DNA of 9,573 nt from CADDZP01 sp035948135 (GTDB lineage Bacteria; Actinomycetota; Acidimicrobiia; Acidimicrobiales; AC-14): contig DASZJL010000107.1 of NCBI GenBank assembly GCA_035948135.1, positions 1 through 9,573 on the forward strand, read 5' to 3'. A program made the translations under genes and the position numbers. Positions 1-6,020 of this stretch are shown here, one piece after another. The notes under the pieces were generated by a model that had not been told where the DNA came from, did no database searches, and was given only the letters and a program-made list of their open reading frames with translations. The number at the start of each line of letters is the position of its first letter. Position 1 is the stretch's first letter.

Positions 1-2
1 GG

Positions 3-53
3 GCCACGAAGGCGTTGCGCCGCGCCGTCGAGGGTCGGAGGGAAGGCTCATGA
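3..53 (+). CDS. C-terminal tail of a probable ECF-type sigma factor (5' truncated)
   Basis: Only the last 16 codons are in the window, reading ATKALRRAVEGRREGS and then TGA at 51-53. The basic, alanine/arginine-rich helix resembles the end of region 4 in ECF sigma factors, where an 'RA..ALR' helix follows the helix-turn-helix. The stop overlaps the next gene's start as ATGA (50-53), the usual layout of a sigma gene followed by its membrane-bound regulator. The assignment rests on this short tail and on the character of the downstream gene. It could equally be the tail of another regulator or an unrelated protein. Confidence 0.4.
   Translation, partial: ATKALRRAVEGRREGS
37..42 (+). promoter_or_regulatory. 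Ribosome binding site (GGAGGG) for the gene at 50
   Basis: GGAGGG lies 7 nt before the ATG at 50 and inside the last codons of the upstream reading frame. It supports the ATG at 50 as the start and translational coupling between the two overlapping genes. Confidence 0.6.
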
Positions 54-871
54 GGACATCCGAGCTGCGAGGCTTGCTAGAGCAGTTGGAAGACGCTGCT
101 GCACCCGAGCCCAGCCCTGTCTTCGTCGCCAAGTTGGAAGCCGACCTCCGCGCCATGGCCGAGGTCGATGCGGATCCAGCCCCTCGGCACAGCGCCGGCC
201 GTCGTCGGCGCCTACTGCTGGCTGCCGCGCCGGTGGCGGCGTTGACTGCCGCAGCCGCCGCGGCGGCGATGACCCTGCTGCCGGCCAAGCCCGATCCCCG
301 CCAAGTGAAGACCGCCGACCCGGGGGTGACGACACCGGCGCCGCCGCTCGAGCAACCTCCGTCTTCGGTCCCGACGCCGACGACGATGACGGTTGCACCT
401 CCGCCGTGGCTGCCTCCCGCCGCCGCCCCGCCGGCCGCGTCGCCGCCCACCACGGCCGCCGTCCACGCCAGGCCGGTCACGGCCGCTCCCGGACCGGGCG
501 AGCACCCGACGCCGACGGTTGTGCCCCCGCGGGAGCCGGTCAACACGACCGTCCCGCCCGTGACGACCACGACCGTTCCCGCGCCCGAGACGCTGAGCCT
601 CCACTGCATGACAGGCACGACCGGTGGCAATCCCGTCGTGGGCTGCACGTGGAGCCCGAGCACCTCGCCGTCGTTCAAGTGGTACCGGCTGTGGCGCGAG
701 TCGCAGGGCTCGCCGATGACCGTCGTGTTCCAGAGCGACAACAAGACGACAACCAAGTACTACGACCAGGCCGTGCAGGCGGGAACGAACTACTACTACA
801 AGGTCGACGTCACCGACGCCGCCGGCAACGTGATCGGCACCAGTACGGTCGCCCCCGTCACCTGCTGCTAA
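50..871 (+). CDS. Single-pass membrane protein with Pro/Thr linker and FN3-like outer domain; possible anti-sigma factor
   Basis: The 273-aa protein has an acidic/helical N-terminal part (about 1-45), an Arg run (51-54) followed by one Ala/Leu-rich membrane helix (about 55-77), a roughly 100-residue Pro/Thr/Ala-rich linker (80-180) and a C-terminal beta domain (181-273). The last part has a fibronectin-III-like pattern: an early Trp (W201), a WYRLWR strand (211-216), YYD (237-239) and G-x-NYYYKV (245-252). It holds four cysteines (186, 199, 272, 273), the last two terminal. The positive side of the helix places the N-terminus in the cytoplasm and the FN3-like domain outside. The ATGA overlap with a sigma-like tail suggests an anti-sigma or sigma-coupled sensor role. 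However, no HxxxCxxC zinc anti-sigma motif is present, so this is inference from context and topology. It could instead be an unrelated surface protein. Confidence 0.75.
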   Translation: MRTSELRGLLEQLEDAAAPEPSPVFVAKLEADLRAMAEVDADPAPRHSAGRRRRLLLAAAPVAALTAAAAAAAMTLLPAKPDPRQVKTADPGVTTPAPPLEQPPSSVPTPTTMTVAPPPWLPPAAAPPAASPPTTAAVHARPVTAAPGPGEHPTPTVVPPREPVNTTVPPVTTTTVPAPETLSLHCMTGTTGGNPVVGCTWSPSTSPSFKWYRLWRESQGSPMTVVFQSDNKTTTKYYDQAVQAGTNYYYKVDVTDAAGNVIGTSTVAPVTCC

Positions 872-885
872 CCGCTGTGTGCACC

Positions 886-934
886 ATTCCGTGAGCAGAA
901 ACCCACCGCACACGTGGATCAGTGTTCACGGAAT
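886..934. terminator. Long inverted repeat between convergent genes, likely bidirectional terminator
   Basis: ATTCCGTGAGCA (886-897) pairs with TGTTCACGGAAT (923-934) over 12 positions, with a single G-T(U) wobble. The 25-nt loop contains a smaller CCAC/GTGG stem (903-906 with 914-917). It lies just after the plus-strand stop at 871 and ahead of the convergent gene's stop at 969. No T-run follows on either strand, so this is not a canonical intrinsic terminator; U-less hairpins are proposed to serve in actinobacteria. A protein-binding operator is the alternative. Confidence 0.5.
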
Positions 935-940
935 CAGCAA

Positions 941-953
941 CTGCGGGCCGCAG
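941..953. terminator. Small GC-rich hairpin downstream of the minus-strand lipoprotein gene
   Basis: CTGCG (941-945) and CGCAG (949-953) are perfectly complementary around a 3-nt loop. The hairpin is 15 nt past the stop codon of the minus-strand gene ending at 969. It may add to termination together with the larger stem at 886-934, but it is short and could occur by chance in G+C-rich DNA. Confidence 0.3.
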
Positions 954-968
954 CCGAAAGCGAGCGCA

Positions 969-1715
969 TTACTTGAGGGGTGTGAAGTCTCCGCCGGACA
1001 GGTTGGCGAGCTCGTTGCCGTCGGCGTCGCCGATGACGGTGGCTTGGGCGCCACGGGCTGCAGAGGGGCACGGTGCCACGCTCGGGGCTGACACACCCGG
1101 CGGCAGCGGCGGCGCCCCGCCACCGAAGTTGACGACTTCCACGCCATCGGTCACAACAAGCCACGCGGGAACGCCGCTGACCCGGCGCGCGCCTTGCAGG
1201 GTGTGGTTGGCGTCAGTACCGACAATGACGAGGTTCCCCGTGAATAGTCCGAAGCGGGCAACTGTTCTCGTTCCCGAAGTGTTGGCGCTCACATTGCCGG
1301 TGGTGGCTGCGATGGCGATTGCCTCGTGGGCTGAGCGTCGCGGCGCGGCGCTCGGAGGGGCGGGGTCCACCCGGAAGGTGCCGAGGGCCGGGCTTCCAGG
1401 GTCGTAGCCAGGAGTCGCCCAGCCCTCCTGGAGTCGCTCATTCGATGACGACACCGTTGACTGGCTGACGACGGTCGTCGCTGGCGGGCACGGTTGCGTT
1501 GCGGGCATCGGCGGGGTGTAGGGGACCTGAACGGAGTGGCCCGATCCACATACTTCGTAACTGGGCGGCACTCCGGGCGGGCCGACCGTCGTCGGCGGGC
1601 AGATCGACATTGAGGGGACCGACGAGCTGTGGGTGACCAGGCCCGACTGGCTCGTTCCACATGCGGAGGCGCCCAGGGCGAGCAACAAACCAACCCGCCA
1701 GGGAAACCGCAACAT
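969..1715 (-). CDS. Probable secreted lipoprotein, unrecognised, Pro/Cys-rich
   Basis: The 248-aa product starts with a short basic segment and a hydrophobic run (about 9-16) ending in GASAC, so C19 could be lipidated. The -3 residue is Ala rather than the usual Leu, making this a weak lipobox; plain Sec export is the alternative. The mature part has a low-complexity Pro/Ser/Thr/Val-rich first half with cysteines at 39, 56 and 76. A more ordered second half (about 128-245) contains predicted strands such as GNLVIVGTD, AWLVVTDGVEVVNFG and QATVIGDADGNEL, plus C216. I do not recognise a family. An in-frame stop (TGA at 1730-1728) lies five codons upstream, which fixes the ATG at 1715 as the only good start. 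No Shine-Dalgarno is visible. It converges on the FN3 protein gene and diverges from the channel gene. Confidence 0.65.
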   Translation of the reverse strand: MLRFPWRVGLLLALGASACGTSQSGLVTHSSSVPSMSICPPTTVGPPGVPPSYEVCGSGHSVQVPYTPPMPATQPCPPATTVVSQSTVSSSNERLQEGWATPGYDPGSPALGTFRVDPAPPSAAPRRSAHEAIAIAATTGNVSANTSGTRTVARFGLFTGNLVIVGTDANHTLQGARRVSGVPAWLVVTDGVEVVNFGGGAPPLPPGVSAPSVAPCPSAARGAQATVIGDADGNELANLSGGDFTPLK

Positions 1716-1789
1716 GTGCCAAGTGTGTCAGGCGAAGTGCTGAAGCGGGTCCCAAAGTGCTTCAGGAGTTGGTGGGGTAAGAACTGGGC
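1716..1789. promoter_or_regulatory. Divergent intergenic region with inverted and direct repeats
   Basis: This 74-bp gap must hold the promoters for the lipoprotein gene (-) and the channel gene (+). It contains a 7-bp inverted repeat, CTGAAGC (1740-1746) and GCTTCAG (1759-1765), around a GGGTCCC palindrome (1747-1753). AAGTGCT occurs at 1735-1741 and again at 1755-1761, exactly 20 bp apart, and a related AAGTGTG lies at 1721-1727. This looks like a possible operator. I do not see convincing -35/-10 pairs on either strand. Confidence 0.35.
1740..1765. repeat. 7-bp inverted repeat in the divergent promoter region
   Basis: The arms CTGAAGC and GCTTCAG are perfect reverse complements separated by 12 nt, and the spacer includes the self-complementary GGGTCCC. 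The spacing suits either a dimeric repressor site or an RNA stem in the leader of the channel gene, which starts 24 nt downstream. Confidence 0.4.
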
Positions 1790-2830
1790 GTGCTCGAGCG
1801 GAATCCGTGGCGGCGCGTGCAGCTGGCGATCTTCGCGGTGCTCGTCGTGCTGGCGGCCGGGACGCTGGGCTTTGCGTTGATCTTCAACGTCGGTGCCCTG
1901 CAGGCGCTGTTCGACACCGTGACGGTGGTGAGCACGTTGGGCTACCGGCAGGTGCCCGACACCACGGGTGAAGAGGTGTTCATCATCGTGCTGATCCTGC
2001 TCGGGGTCAGCACGGTGCTCTACGCCTTCAGCGTCGTGCTGGAGGTCATCATCGAGGGCCAGCTGGGCGACGTGTTCGGGAGGCGCCGCATGGAACGGAA
2101 GATCGGGGCGATGAGCGGCCATGTCATCGTCTGCGGGTGGGGCCGGGTGGGGCGGGCGATCGTCGGTCAGCTCGGGTCCGACCTGGACGTCGTGGTCGTG
2201 GACAACGACCCGACCCGGATCGCCGAGATCCCGTGCCCCAATGTGCAGGGCGATGCCACGGACGACGCCGTGCTCCGGCGGGCCGGGATCGAACGCTGCC
2301 GAGCGCTGGTGGCGGCGGTGACCAGCGACGCTGACAACCTTTACCTCACGCTGACCGGGCGAACGTTGCGGCCCGAGCTCTTCATCGTCGCCCGGGCCCG
2401 CATCACCTCCTCAGAGGACAAGCTGCTCCGCGCCGGCGCCAACCGCGTCGTCAACCCGCAGGCGATAGGCGGCGCCCGCATGGCGGCCTTCGTGCTGCAA
2501 CCCCACGTCACCGAGTTTCTCGACGTGGTCATGCACGGGACCGACGTCGAGTTCCGCCTGGAGGAGGTCGAGTTGGCGGCCGGGTCGTCGATCGCGGGCC
2601 AGACGCTGCGGGACGCCCACGTGCGCGACCGAACGGGTGCCCTTGTGCTGGCGCTGCGAGGGGCGCACGGCGGGTTCACCACGAACCCACCGCCCGAGAC
2701 GGTGATGGAGGCCGGTCACATCCTCATCGCCATCGGGACCCCGGCCCAGCTCACAGCGTTGGAGGATCTGGTGGCCGGGGGTCAGGCCGGCGGTGACGGC
2801 GGGATGCCGCGCAGCGCGTCGGCACCGTAG
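1790..2830 (+). CDS. Two-TM potassium-channel-like protein with RCK (TrkA-N/TrkA-C) domain
   Basis: The 346-aa protein has TM1 (about 12-32), a pore helix and filter (about 38-53) and TM2 (about 62-85). A cytosolic RCK module follows: a Rossmann-type TrkA-N domain from about 109 with GWGRVG (116-121) and an acidic end of strand 2 (D138), then a TrkA-C domain (about 255-328). This is the arrangement of MthK-like ligand-gated K+ channels, which sit in the membrane as tetramers gated by RCK-bound ions or nucleotides. The filter reads T-L-G-Y-R (49-53) where classical K+ channels have TVGYG, so ion selectivity is uncertain. The start is GTG at 1790; an in-frame TAA at 1778-1780 excludes a longer form. 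No strong ribosome binding site is seen. The last 49 bp overlap the 3' end of the opposite-strand SDR gene. Family confidence is high; the ion transported is less certain. Confidence 0.88.
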   Translation: MLERNPWRRVQLAIFAVLVVLAAGTLGFALIFNVGALQALFDTVTVVSTLGYRQVPDTTGEEVFIIVLILLGVSTVLYAFSVVLEVIIEGQLGDVFGRRRMERKIGAMSGHVIVCGWGRVGRAIVGQLGSDLDVVVVDNDPTRIAEIPCPNVQGDATDDAVLRRAGIERCRALVAAVTSDADNLYLTLTGRTLRPELFIVARARITSSEDKLLRAGANRVVNPQAIGGARMAAFVLQPHVTEFLDVVMHGTDVEFRLEEVELAAGSSIAGQTLRDAHVRDRTGALVLALRGAHGGFTTNPPPETVMEAGHILIAIGTPAQLTALEDLVAGGQAGGDGGMPRSASAP

Positions 2831-3621
2831 ACGGGCTCCGCGAACGGCGTGTAGTCGGGGCCGCGTCTGAGCGAGTGGCCGCCGTCGATGCTGATGGCCT
2901 GACCGGTGATCCACGCCGACTCCGGACCGGCGAGGAAGCGGATCAGCTCGGCGATCTCGTCGGGATCGCCGGCCCGCCCGAGCGGCGTCTGGGTCAGGTA
3001 GCTGTCGAGCACGTCGGGCGTGGCCAGGATGCCGGCCACCAACTCGGTGTCGACGAGGCCGGGGCGCACCGCGTTTACGCGCACGTTCGAGCGCCCGAGC
3101 TCGTCGGCTGCCACCTTCACGAGCATGTCGATGCCCGCCTTACCGACCGCGTAGGCGCCGAGGTAGGGGTGACTCACCGCCGCGGCGATCGACGACACCG
3201 CGACGATGCTGCCGCCACCGTTGCGGACCAGGTACGGCGCGGCGTGCTTGATCGTGAGGAACGTGCCGACGACGTTGACCTCTACGGTGGCCCGGAACTC
3301 CTCGACGCCGGTGACGACGAGGGGCCCCATGTGCGACGACCCTCCGGCGTTCGCCACCGCCATGTGCAGGCCCTGCGGGGCGCGGTCGGCGGCCGTGGCC
3401 ACGGCCTTGACGACGTCGTCCTCGACGGTGACGTCGGCGACGACCGCGGTGACGTCGCCGACACGGCTGAGTTGCTCGACGGCCGCGTCCAGACGCTCCT
3501 TGTTGCGCCCGCAGATGGTGACGACGGCGCCGTCGGCCGCCAGCCGCTTCGCCGTGGCCAGACCGATGCCGCTTCCGCCGCCGGTGACGAGGGCACCAAA
3601 CCCGTCGAGCACGCCCGTCAC
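2782..3621 (-). CDS. SDR-family oxidoreductase (short-chain dehydrogenase/reductase)
   Basis: The 279-aa classical SDR carries the cofactor motif TGGGSGIG (13-20), ANAG (90-93) and the catalytic tetrad N116, S144, Y157, K161. G38-R39 after the second strand suggests NADP(H). The typical C-terminal TGQAISIDGG (239-248) is followed by an extra tail of about 31 residues (HSLRRGPDY... to PSPPA), longer than in most FabG-like SDRs. I chose GTG at 3621 because it overlaps the LLM oxidoreductase stop as GTGA (3618-3621), indicating a coupled operon with that gene. A second GTG at 3612 is possible and would remove three residues. The reading frame stays open far upstream through the LLM gene, but the residues there make no protein sense. 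It is an oxidoreductase of an unknown alcohol or ketone, probably acting in the same pathway as the LLM enzyme. Confidence 0.9.
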   Translation of the reverse strand: MTGVLDGFGALVTGGGSGIGLATAKRLAADGAVVTICGRNKERLDAAVEQLSRVGDVTAVVADVTVEDDVVKAVATAADRAPQGLHMAVANAGGSSHMGPLVVTGVEEFRATVEVNVVGTFLTIKHAAPYLVRNGGGSIVAVSSIAAAVSHPYLGAYAVGKAGIDMLVKVAADELGRSNVRVNAVRPGLVDTELVAGILATPDVLDSYLTQTPLGRAGDPDEIAELIRFLAGPESAWITGQAISIDGGHSLRRGPDYTPFAEPVYGADALRGIPPSPPA

Positions 3622-4724
3622 GCGCGGAACTGGGGGATGACCTCGGTGCCCATCAGCTCGATGGTGCGCATCACCGTCTCGTGTGGGATCTTCCACGGGT
3701 TGACCAGGCAGAGCAAGAGGTCGACGCCGGCCTGCTCGTAGCGGCGGCACGCCTCGATGCAGTCGGCCGGCGTGCCCACGACACAGGCCCCTTCGTCGAT
3801 CAGGTACTCCATGCTCAGCAGGTCGAGCATGCCCTCGTCGTCGGTCCTCTTCATGTCCGCCGCGTAGCTGTAGTTGCCCAACTCCTGCTTGCGCTCGGCC
3901 ATCCACCCGGCCACGGTGGCGATCTGGCGGGCGCCGGTCTTCGGATACCACTCGAACGAGTCGCGTGCCGCGGCGACGGCGGCGTCGCGGTCGTCCCCGC
4001 ACAGCGTCATCGTGAACGTGGCCGCCTGGTCGTGCACGTAGCTGCCGATGGGCTGGTCGCAGCGCTCGACTGCCTCCCGGTAGATGTCGATCCGGCGCTT
4101 GACCTCTTCGGGCGAGACGCCAACCGCGAACGAACACAGCCCCAGGCCGAGGCTGCCGACCTGGCGGTGGCCGTCGTCGCTCGTCGTGGCGCCCCACAGT
4201 GGCGGGTGCGGCTTCTGAATCGGCTTGGGGAGCACGCGCCGCTTCGGCATGTCCCAGTACTTCCCGTGAAACTCGTACTCGTCGTTGGTCCAGCAGCCGA
4301 CGACGTGGCCAATGGCCTCCTGCCACATCTCGCGCGTCTCGTGCGGGTCGACGCCGAAGCCCTCGAGCTCGGGCCGCGTGGAGGACCGGCCGGTGCCCAT
4401 GTCGACCCGCCCATTGGAGACCAGGTCGAGCACGGCGACGGATTCGGCCGTGCGCACCGGGTGGTTGTAGGGCTTGGGCATCAGCCGCACGCCGTAGCCG
4501 ATGCGGATGCGCTCGGTGCGCGCCGCGATGGCGCCGTACAGCACTTCGGGGTTCGAGCAGTGCGAGTACTCGGACAGGAAGTGGTGTTCGACCGTCCAAA
4601 AGGCGTCCCAGCCGTAACGGTCACCGGCGACCGCCTGCTCGATCGTGTTCTGATAGGCGCGCAACTCGCTCTGCTCGTCCCACGGGCGGGCGACGGGGAT
4701 CTCATAGAAGAGGGCGAACCGCAT
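3618..4724 (-). CDS. LLM-class (luciferase-like) flavin-dependent oxidoreductase
   Basis: The 368-aa protein has the bacterial luciferase-like TIM-barrel hallmarks: an MRFALFYEI first strand, FWTVEHHF (42-49), then HPVRTAESVAVLDLVSNGR (88-106) followed by VDMGTGRS (107-114). FHGKYW (152-157) and PKPIQKPHPPLWGAT (166-180) are also typical of this superfamily. Members use reduced FMN or F420 for monooxygenation or hydride transfer; which one applies here, and the substrate, cannot be told. The start is ATG at 4724, giving the family-like N-terminus, after a GGGG-containing leader. The same frame is open upstream to 4901, but those residues are the shadow of the divergent SDR. Its stop overlaps the downstream SDR start, so the two are probably translated together. 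The gap to the divergent SDR at 4753 is only 28 bp. Confidence 0.92.
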   Translation of the reverse strand: MRFALFYEIPVARPWDEQSELRAYQNTIEQAVAGDRYGWDAFWTVEHHFLSEYSHCSNPEVLYGAIAARTERIRIGYGVRLMPKPYNHPVRTAESVAVLDLVSNGRVDMGTGRSSTRPELEGFGVDPHETREMWQEAIGHVVGCWTNDEYEFHGKYWDMPKRRVLPKPIQKPHPPLWGATTSDDGHRQVGSLGLGLCSFAVGVSPEEVKRRIDIYREAVERCDQPIGSYVHDQAATFTMTLCGDDRDAAVAAARDSFEWYPKTGARQIATVAGWMAERKQELGNYSYAADMKRTDDEGMLDLLSMEYLIDEGACVVGTPADCIEACRRYEQAGVDLLLCLVNPWKIPHETVMRTIELMGTEVIPQFRA

Positions 4725-4743
4725 CGCCCCACTATTGCGCGAC

Positions 4744-4748
4744 GGAGG
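4744..4748 (+). promoter_or_regulatory. Shine-Dalgarno GGAGG that decides the start of the 4753 SDR gene
   Basis: GGAGG is placed 4 nt before GTG at 4753. The upstream in-frame TTG at 4735 has no comparable site, so GTG is the better start even though the spacing is short. Confidence 0.5.
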
Positions 4749-4752
4749 CGAC

Positions 4753-5511
4753 GTGAGCCGGTTCGAAGGCAGGACGGTCGTGGTGACTGGAGCGGCGTCG
4801 GGGATCGGGAGAGCCACTGCCGACCGCCTGACCGACGAAGGGGCGAGGGTCGTGGGCGCCGACCTGGCCGGCGGTGACGGGATCCGCGCTGTCGATGTCA
4901 CCGACGAGTCGGCCGTCTCCGCCCTGATGGACGAGGCGGGCGACCGGCTCGACGGCGTCGTGAACGCCGCGGGGGTCGCGGGTGGCGGGCCCGTCCACCT
5001 GCTTGACGAGGCGTCGTGGCGTCAGGTGATCGAGGTGAACCTCACCGGCACGTTCTTCGTCGTCAAGCACGCCGTGCGGCGCATGCTCGAACAAGAGCCA
5101 GTTGCGGGGGAGCGGGGGTCGATCGTCACCCTGGCCAGCATCGAGGGACTGGAAGGCACGGCCGGGGGCAGCGCCTACAACGCGTCCAAGGGTGGCGTCG
5201 TGCTGCTGACCAAGAACGTCGCCATCGACTACGGCCGGCGAGGTATCAGGGCGAATGCCATTTGCCCGGGCTTCGTCGAGACGCCGATGACGGCGATGAT
5301 CTTCGACATGGAGGGAATGGAGGTGCCCAAGGCCGCGATCGTCCACGAGCACAAGCTGGGCCGCTGGGCCCGCCCAGAGGAGATCGCCGCCGTGGCCGCC
5401 TTCCTTCTGTCACCGGACGCCTCCTTCGTCACCGGTCAGGCCGTCGCGGTCGACGGCGGCTATCTGGCGGGGCGGGACCACGGCGTCACCGAGCTGCTCG
5501 GCCTGGCTTGA
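4753..5511 (+). CDS. SDR-family oxidoreductase, probably NAD(H)-preferring
   Basis: This complete 252-aa classical SDR has TGAASGIG (12-19), NAAG (71-74) and the tetrad N96, S129, Y142, K146. The C-terminal VTGQAVAVDGGY (226-237) matches the family's usual end. An aspartate at the end of strand 2 (D37, in VVGADLAG) favours NAD(H) over NADP(H), unlike the other two SDRs here. A loop at 113-121 (EQEPVAGER) lengthens the stretch before the SIVTLAS strand. The substrate is unknown; relatives oxidise secondary alcohols or hydroxy-acyl compounds. It diverges from the LLM/SDR operon with 28 bp between starts, so they may share regulation. Its last 26 bp overlap the convergent membrane-protein gene. 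The start is GTG at 4753, chosen on the ribosome binding site; TTG at 4735 is the alternative. Confidence 0.9.
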   Translation: MSRFEGRTVVVTGAASGIGRATADRLTDEGARVVGADLAGGDGIRAVDVTDESAVSALMDEAGDRLDGVVNAAGVAGGGPVHLLDEASWRQVIEVNLTGTFFVVKHAVRRMLEQEPVAGERGSIVTLASIEGLEGTAGGSAYNASKGGVVLLTKNVAIDYGRRGIRANAICPGFVETPMTAMIFDMEGMEVPKAAIVHEHKLGRWARPEEIAAVAAFLLSPDASFVTGQAVAVDGGYLAGRDHGVTELLGLA

Positions 5512-5968
5512 CCAGCTCGCGCACCGCGTTGGCCACCATCAGGGCGGCGGCCACGCGCGGGTAACGGGTCCATCGCACCCCGGTGGGTTCGAGCTCCGGC
5601 TCGCTCGGGGGCTGCGGCTGGAGTGCGGGCGGCGTCTCGGGCTCGTCGACGGGCTCGTCGACGGGCGCCGGCGCGGGCTCCGGCGGGGGTGGCTCGGCCC
5701 GGTCGCCAACGGTGAACTGTTGGGCGCCGCCCACCCAGTCGGCCGTGAGGTAGTGCCGCCGGGCGGGTTGGCCATCGTCGACGTGGGCCTGGTGGCGGAA
5801 CCCCAAGGCGATGCCCAGGGCCACGGCCGCCACGCCGGCGAGAACCAGCACCCATGCGGCCAGGACAAAGCCGGTGGCGTCGGGCGTGGCGACGAGGACG
5901 ACGACGAGGGCGGCCAGGCCGGCGACGGCGAGGACTGCTCCCAGTGGTCGGTGCTGCAGGTGCTGCAT
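5486..5968 (-). CDS. Small two-TM membrane protein with Pro/Glu-rich cytosolic segment, unknown function
   Basis: The 160-aa product has two adjacent hydrophobic helices (about 9-28 and 32-57) forming a hairpin. A basic/His-rich turn and an acidic, proline-rich low-complexity stretch (about 92-128, with two VDEP repeats) follow. A short final helix (about 137-153) is mildly hydrophobic with basic ends. I recognise no family. The ATG at 5968 puts the first helix near the N-terminus. A TTG at 6001 would add 11 residues, and neither has a clear ribosome binding site. The gene diverges from the 6021 gene (52-bp gap) and overlaps the 3' end of the upstream SDR by 26 bp. A coding origin is supported by the hydrophobic profile and the open frame. 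Confidence 0.65.
   Translation of the reverse strand: MQHLQHRPLGAVLAVAGLAALVVVLVATPDATGFVLAAWVLVLAGVAAVALGIALGFRHQAHVDDGQPARRHYLTADWVGGAQQFTVGDRAEPPPPEPAPAPVDEPVDEPETPPALQPQPPSEPELEPTGVRWTRYPRVAAALMVANAVRELVKPGRAAR
5639..5662. repeat. 12-bp perfect tandem repeat (two copies) encoding VDEP-VDEP
   Basis: GGGCTCGTCGAC occurs twice in immediate succession, inside the Pro/Glu-rich segment of the minus-strand membrane protein. The unit is a multiple of three, so copy-number change by slippage would keep the frame. Confidence 0.7.
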
Positions 5969-6007
5969 AGTCGCAATTTGCCCACGCGGCGAACGGTCCA
6001 ATCCCCC

Positions 6008-6013
6008 TACTCT
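6008..6013 (+). promoter_or_regulatory. Putative -10 box (TACTCT) for a leaderless transcript of the 6021 gene
   Basis: TACTCT fits the actinobacterial TANNNT -10 pattern and ends 7 nt before the ATG at 6021, which would put the transcription start on or next to the start codon. No good -35 sits 16-18 nt upstream. Confidence 0.4.
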
Positions 6014-6020
6014 TGAAGAG

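Noticed and set aside
922..1407. 161-residue plus-strand reading frame opposite the lipoprotein gene
   Set aside because: It starts inside the inverted repeat at 886-934. The minus-strand product has a signal-peptide-like start and plausible strands, while this one shows no such features. Because the minus-strand gene is itself unrecognised, some doubt remains.
1289..2122. 277-residue minus-strand reading frame covering the channel start
   Set aside because: It spans the divergent intergenic region and overlaps two better-supported genes; the composition is His/Arg/Gln/Pro-rich with no motif.
2875..3741. 288-residue plus-strand reading frame opposite the SDR
   Set aside because: It is antisense to a clear SDR and shows the His/Arg/Asp/Gly-rich shadow composition, with no domain.
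2782..4599. A 605-residue minus-strand reading frame that looks like a fusion ending in an SDR
   Set aside because: Only the last 279 residues have SDR motifs. The earlier part is Arg/Ala/Pro-rich and lies out of frame inside the well-supported LLM gene; the GTGA overlap defines two separate genes.
3681..4877. 398-residue plus-strand reading frame opposite the LLM gene
   Set aside because: It is the antisense shadow of the LLM gene, with no recognisable motifs and an Arg/Val/Gly-biased composition typical of G+C-rich shadow frames.
4725..4901. N-terminal extension of the LLM oxidoreductase by 59 residues
   Set aside because: The extension is low-complexity and entirely antisense to the start of the divergent SDR; the family N-terminus begins at the ATG at 4724.
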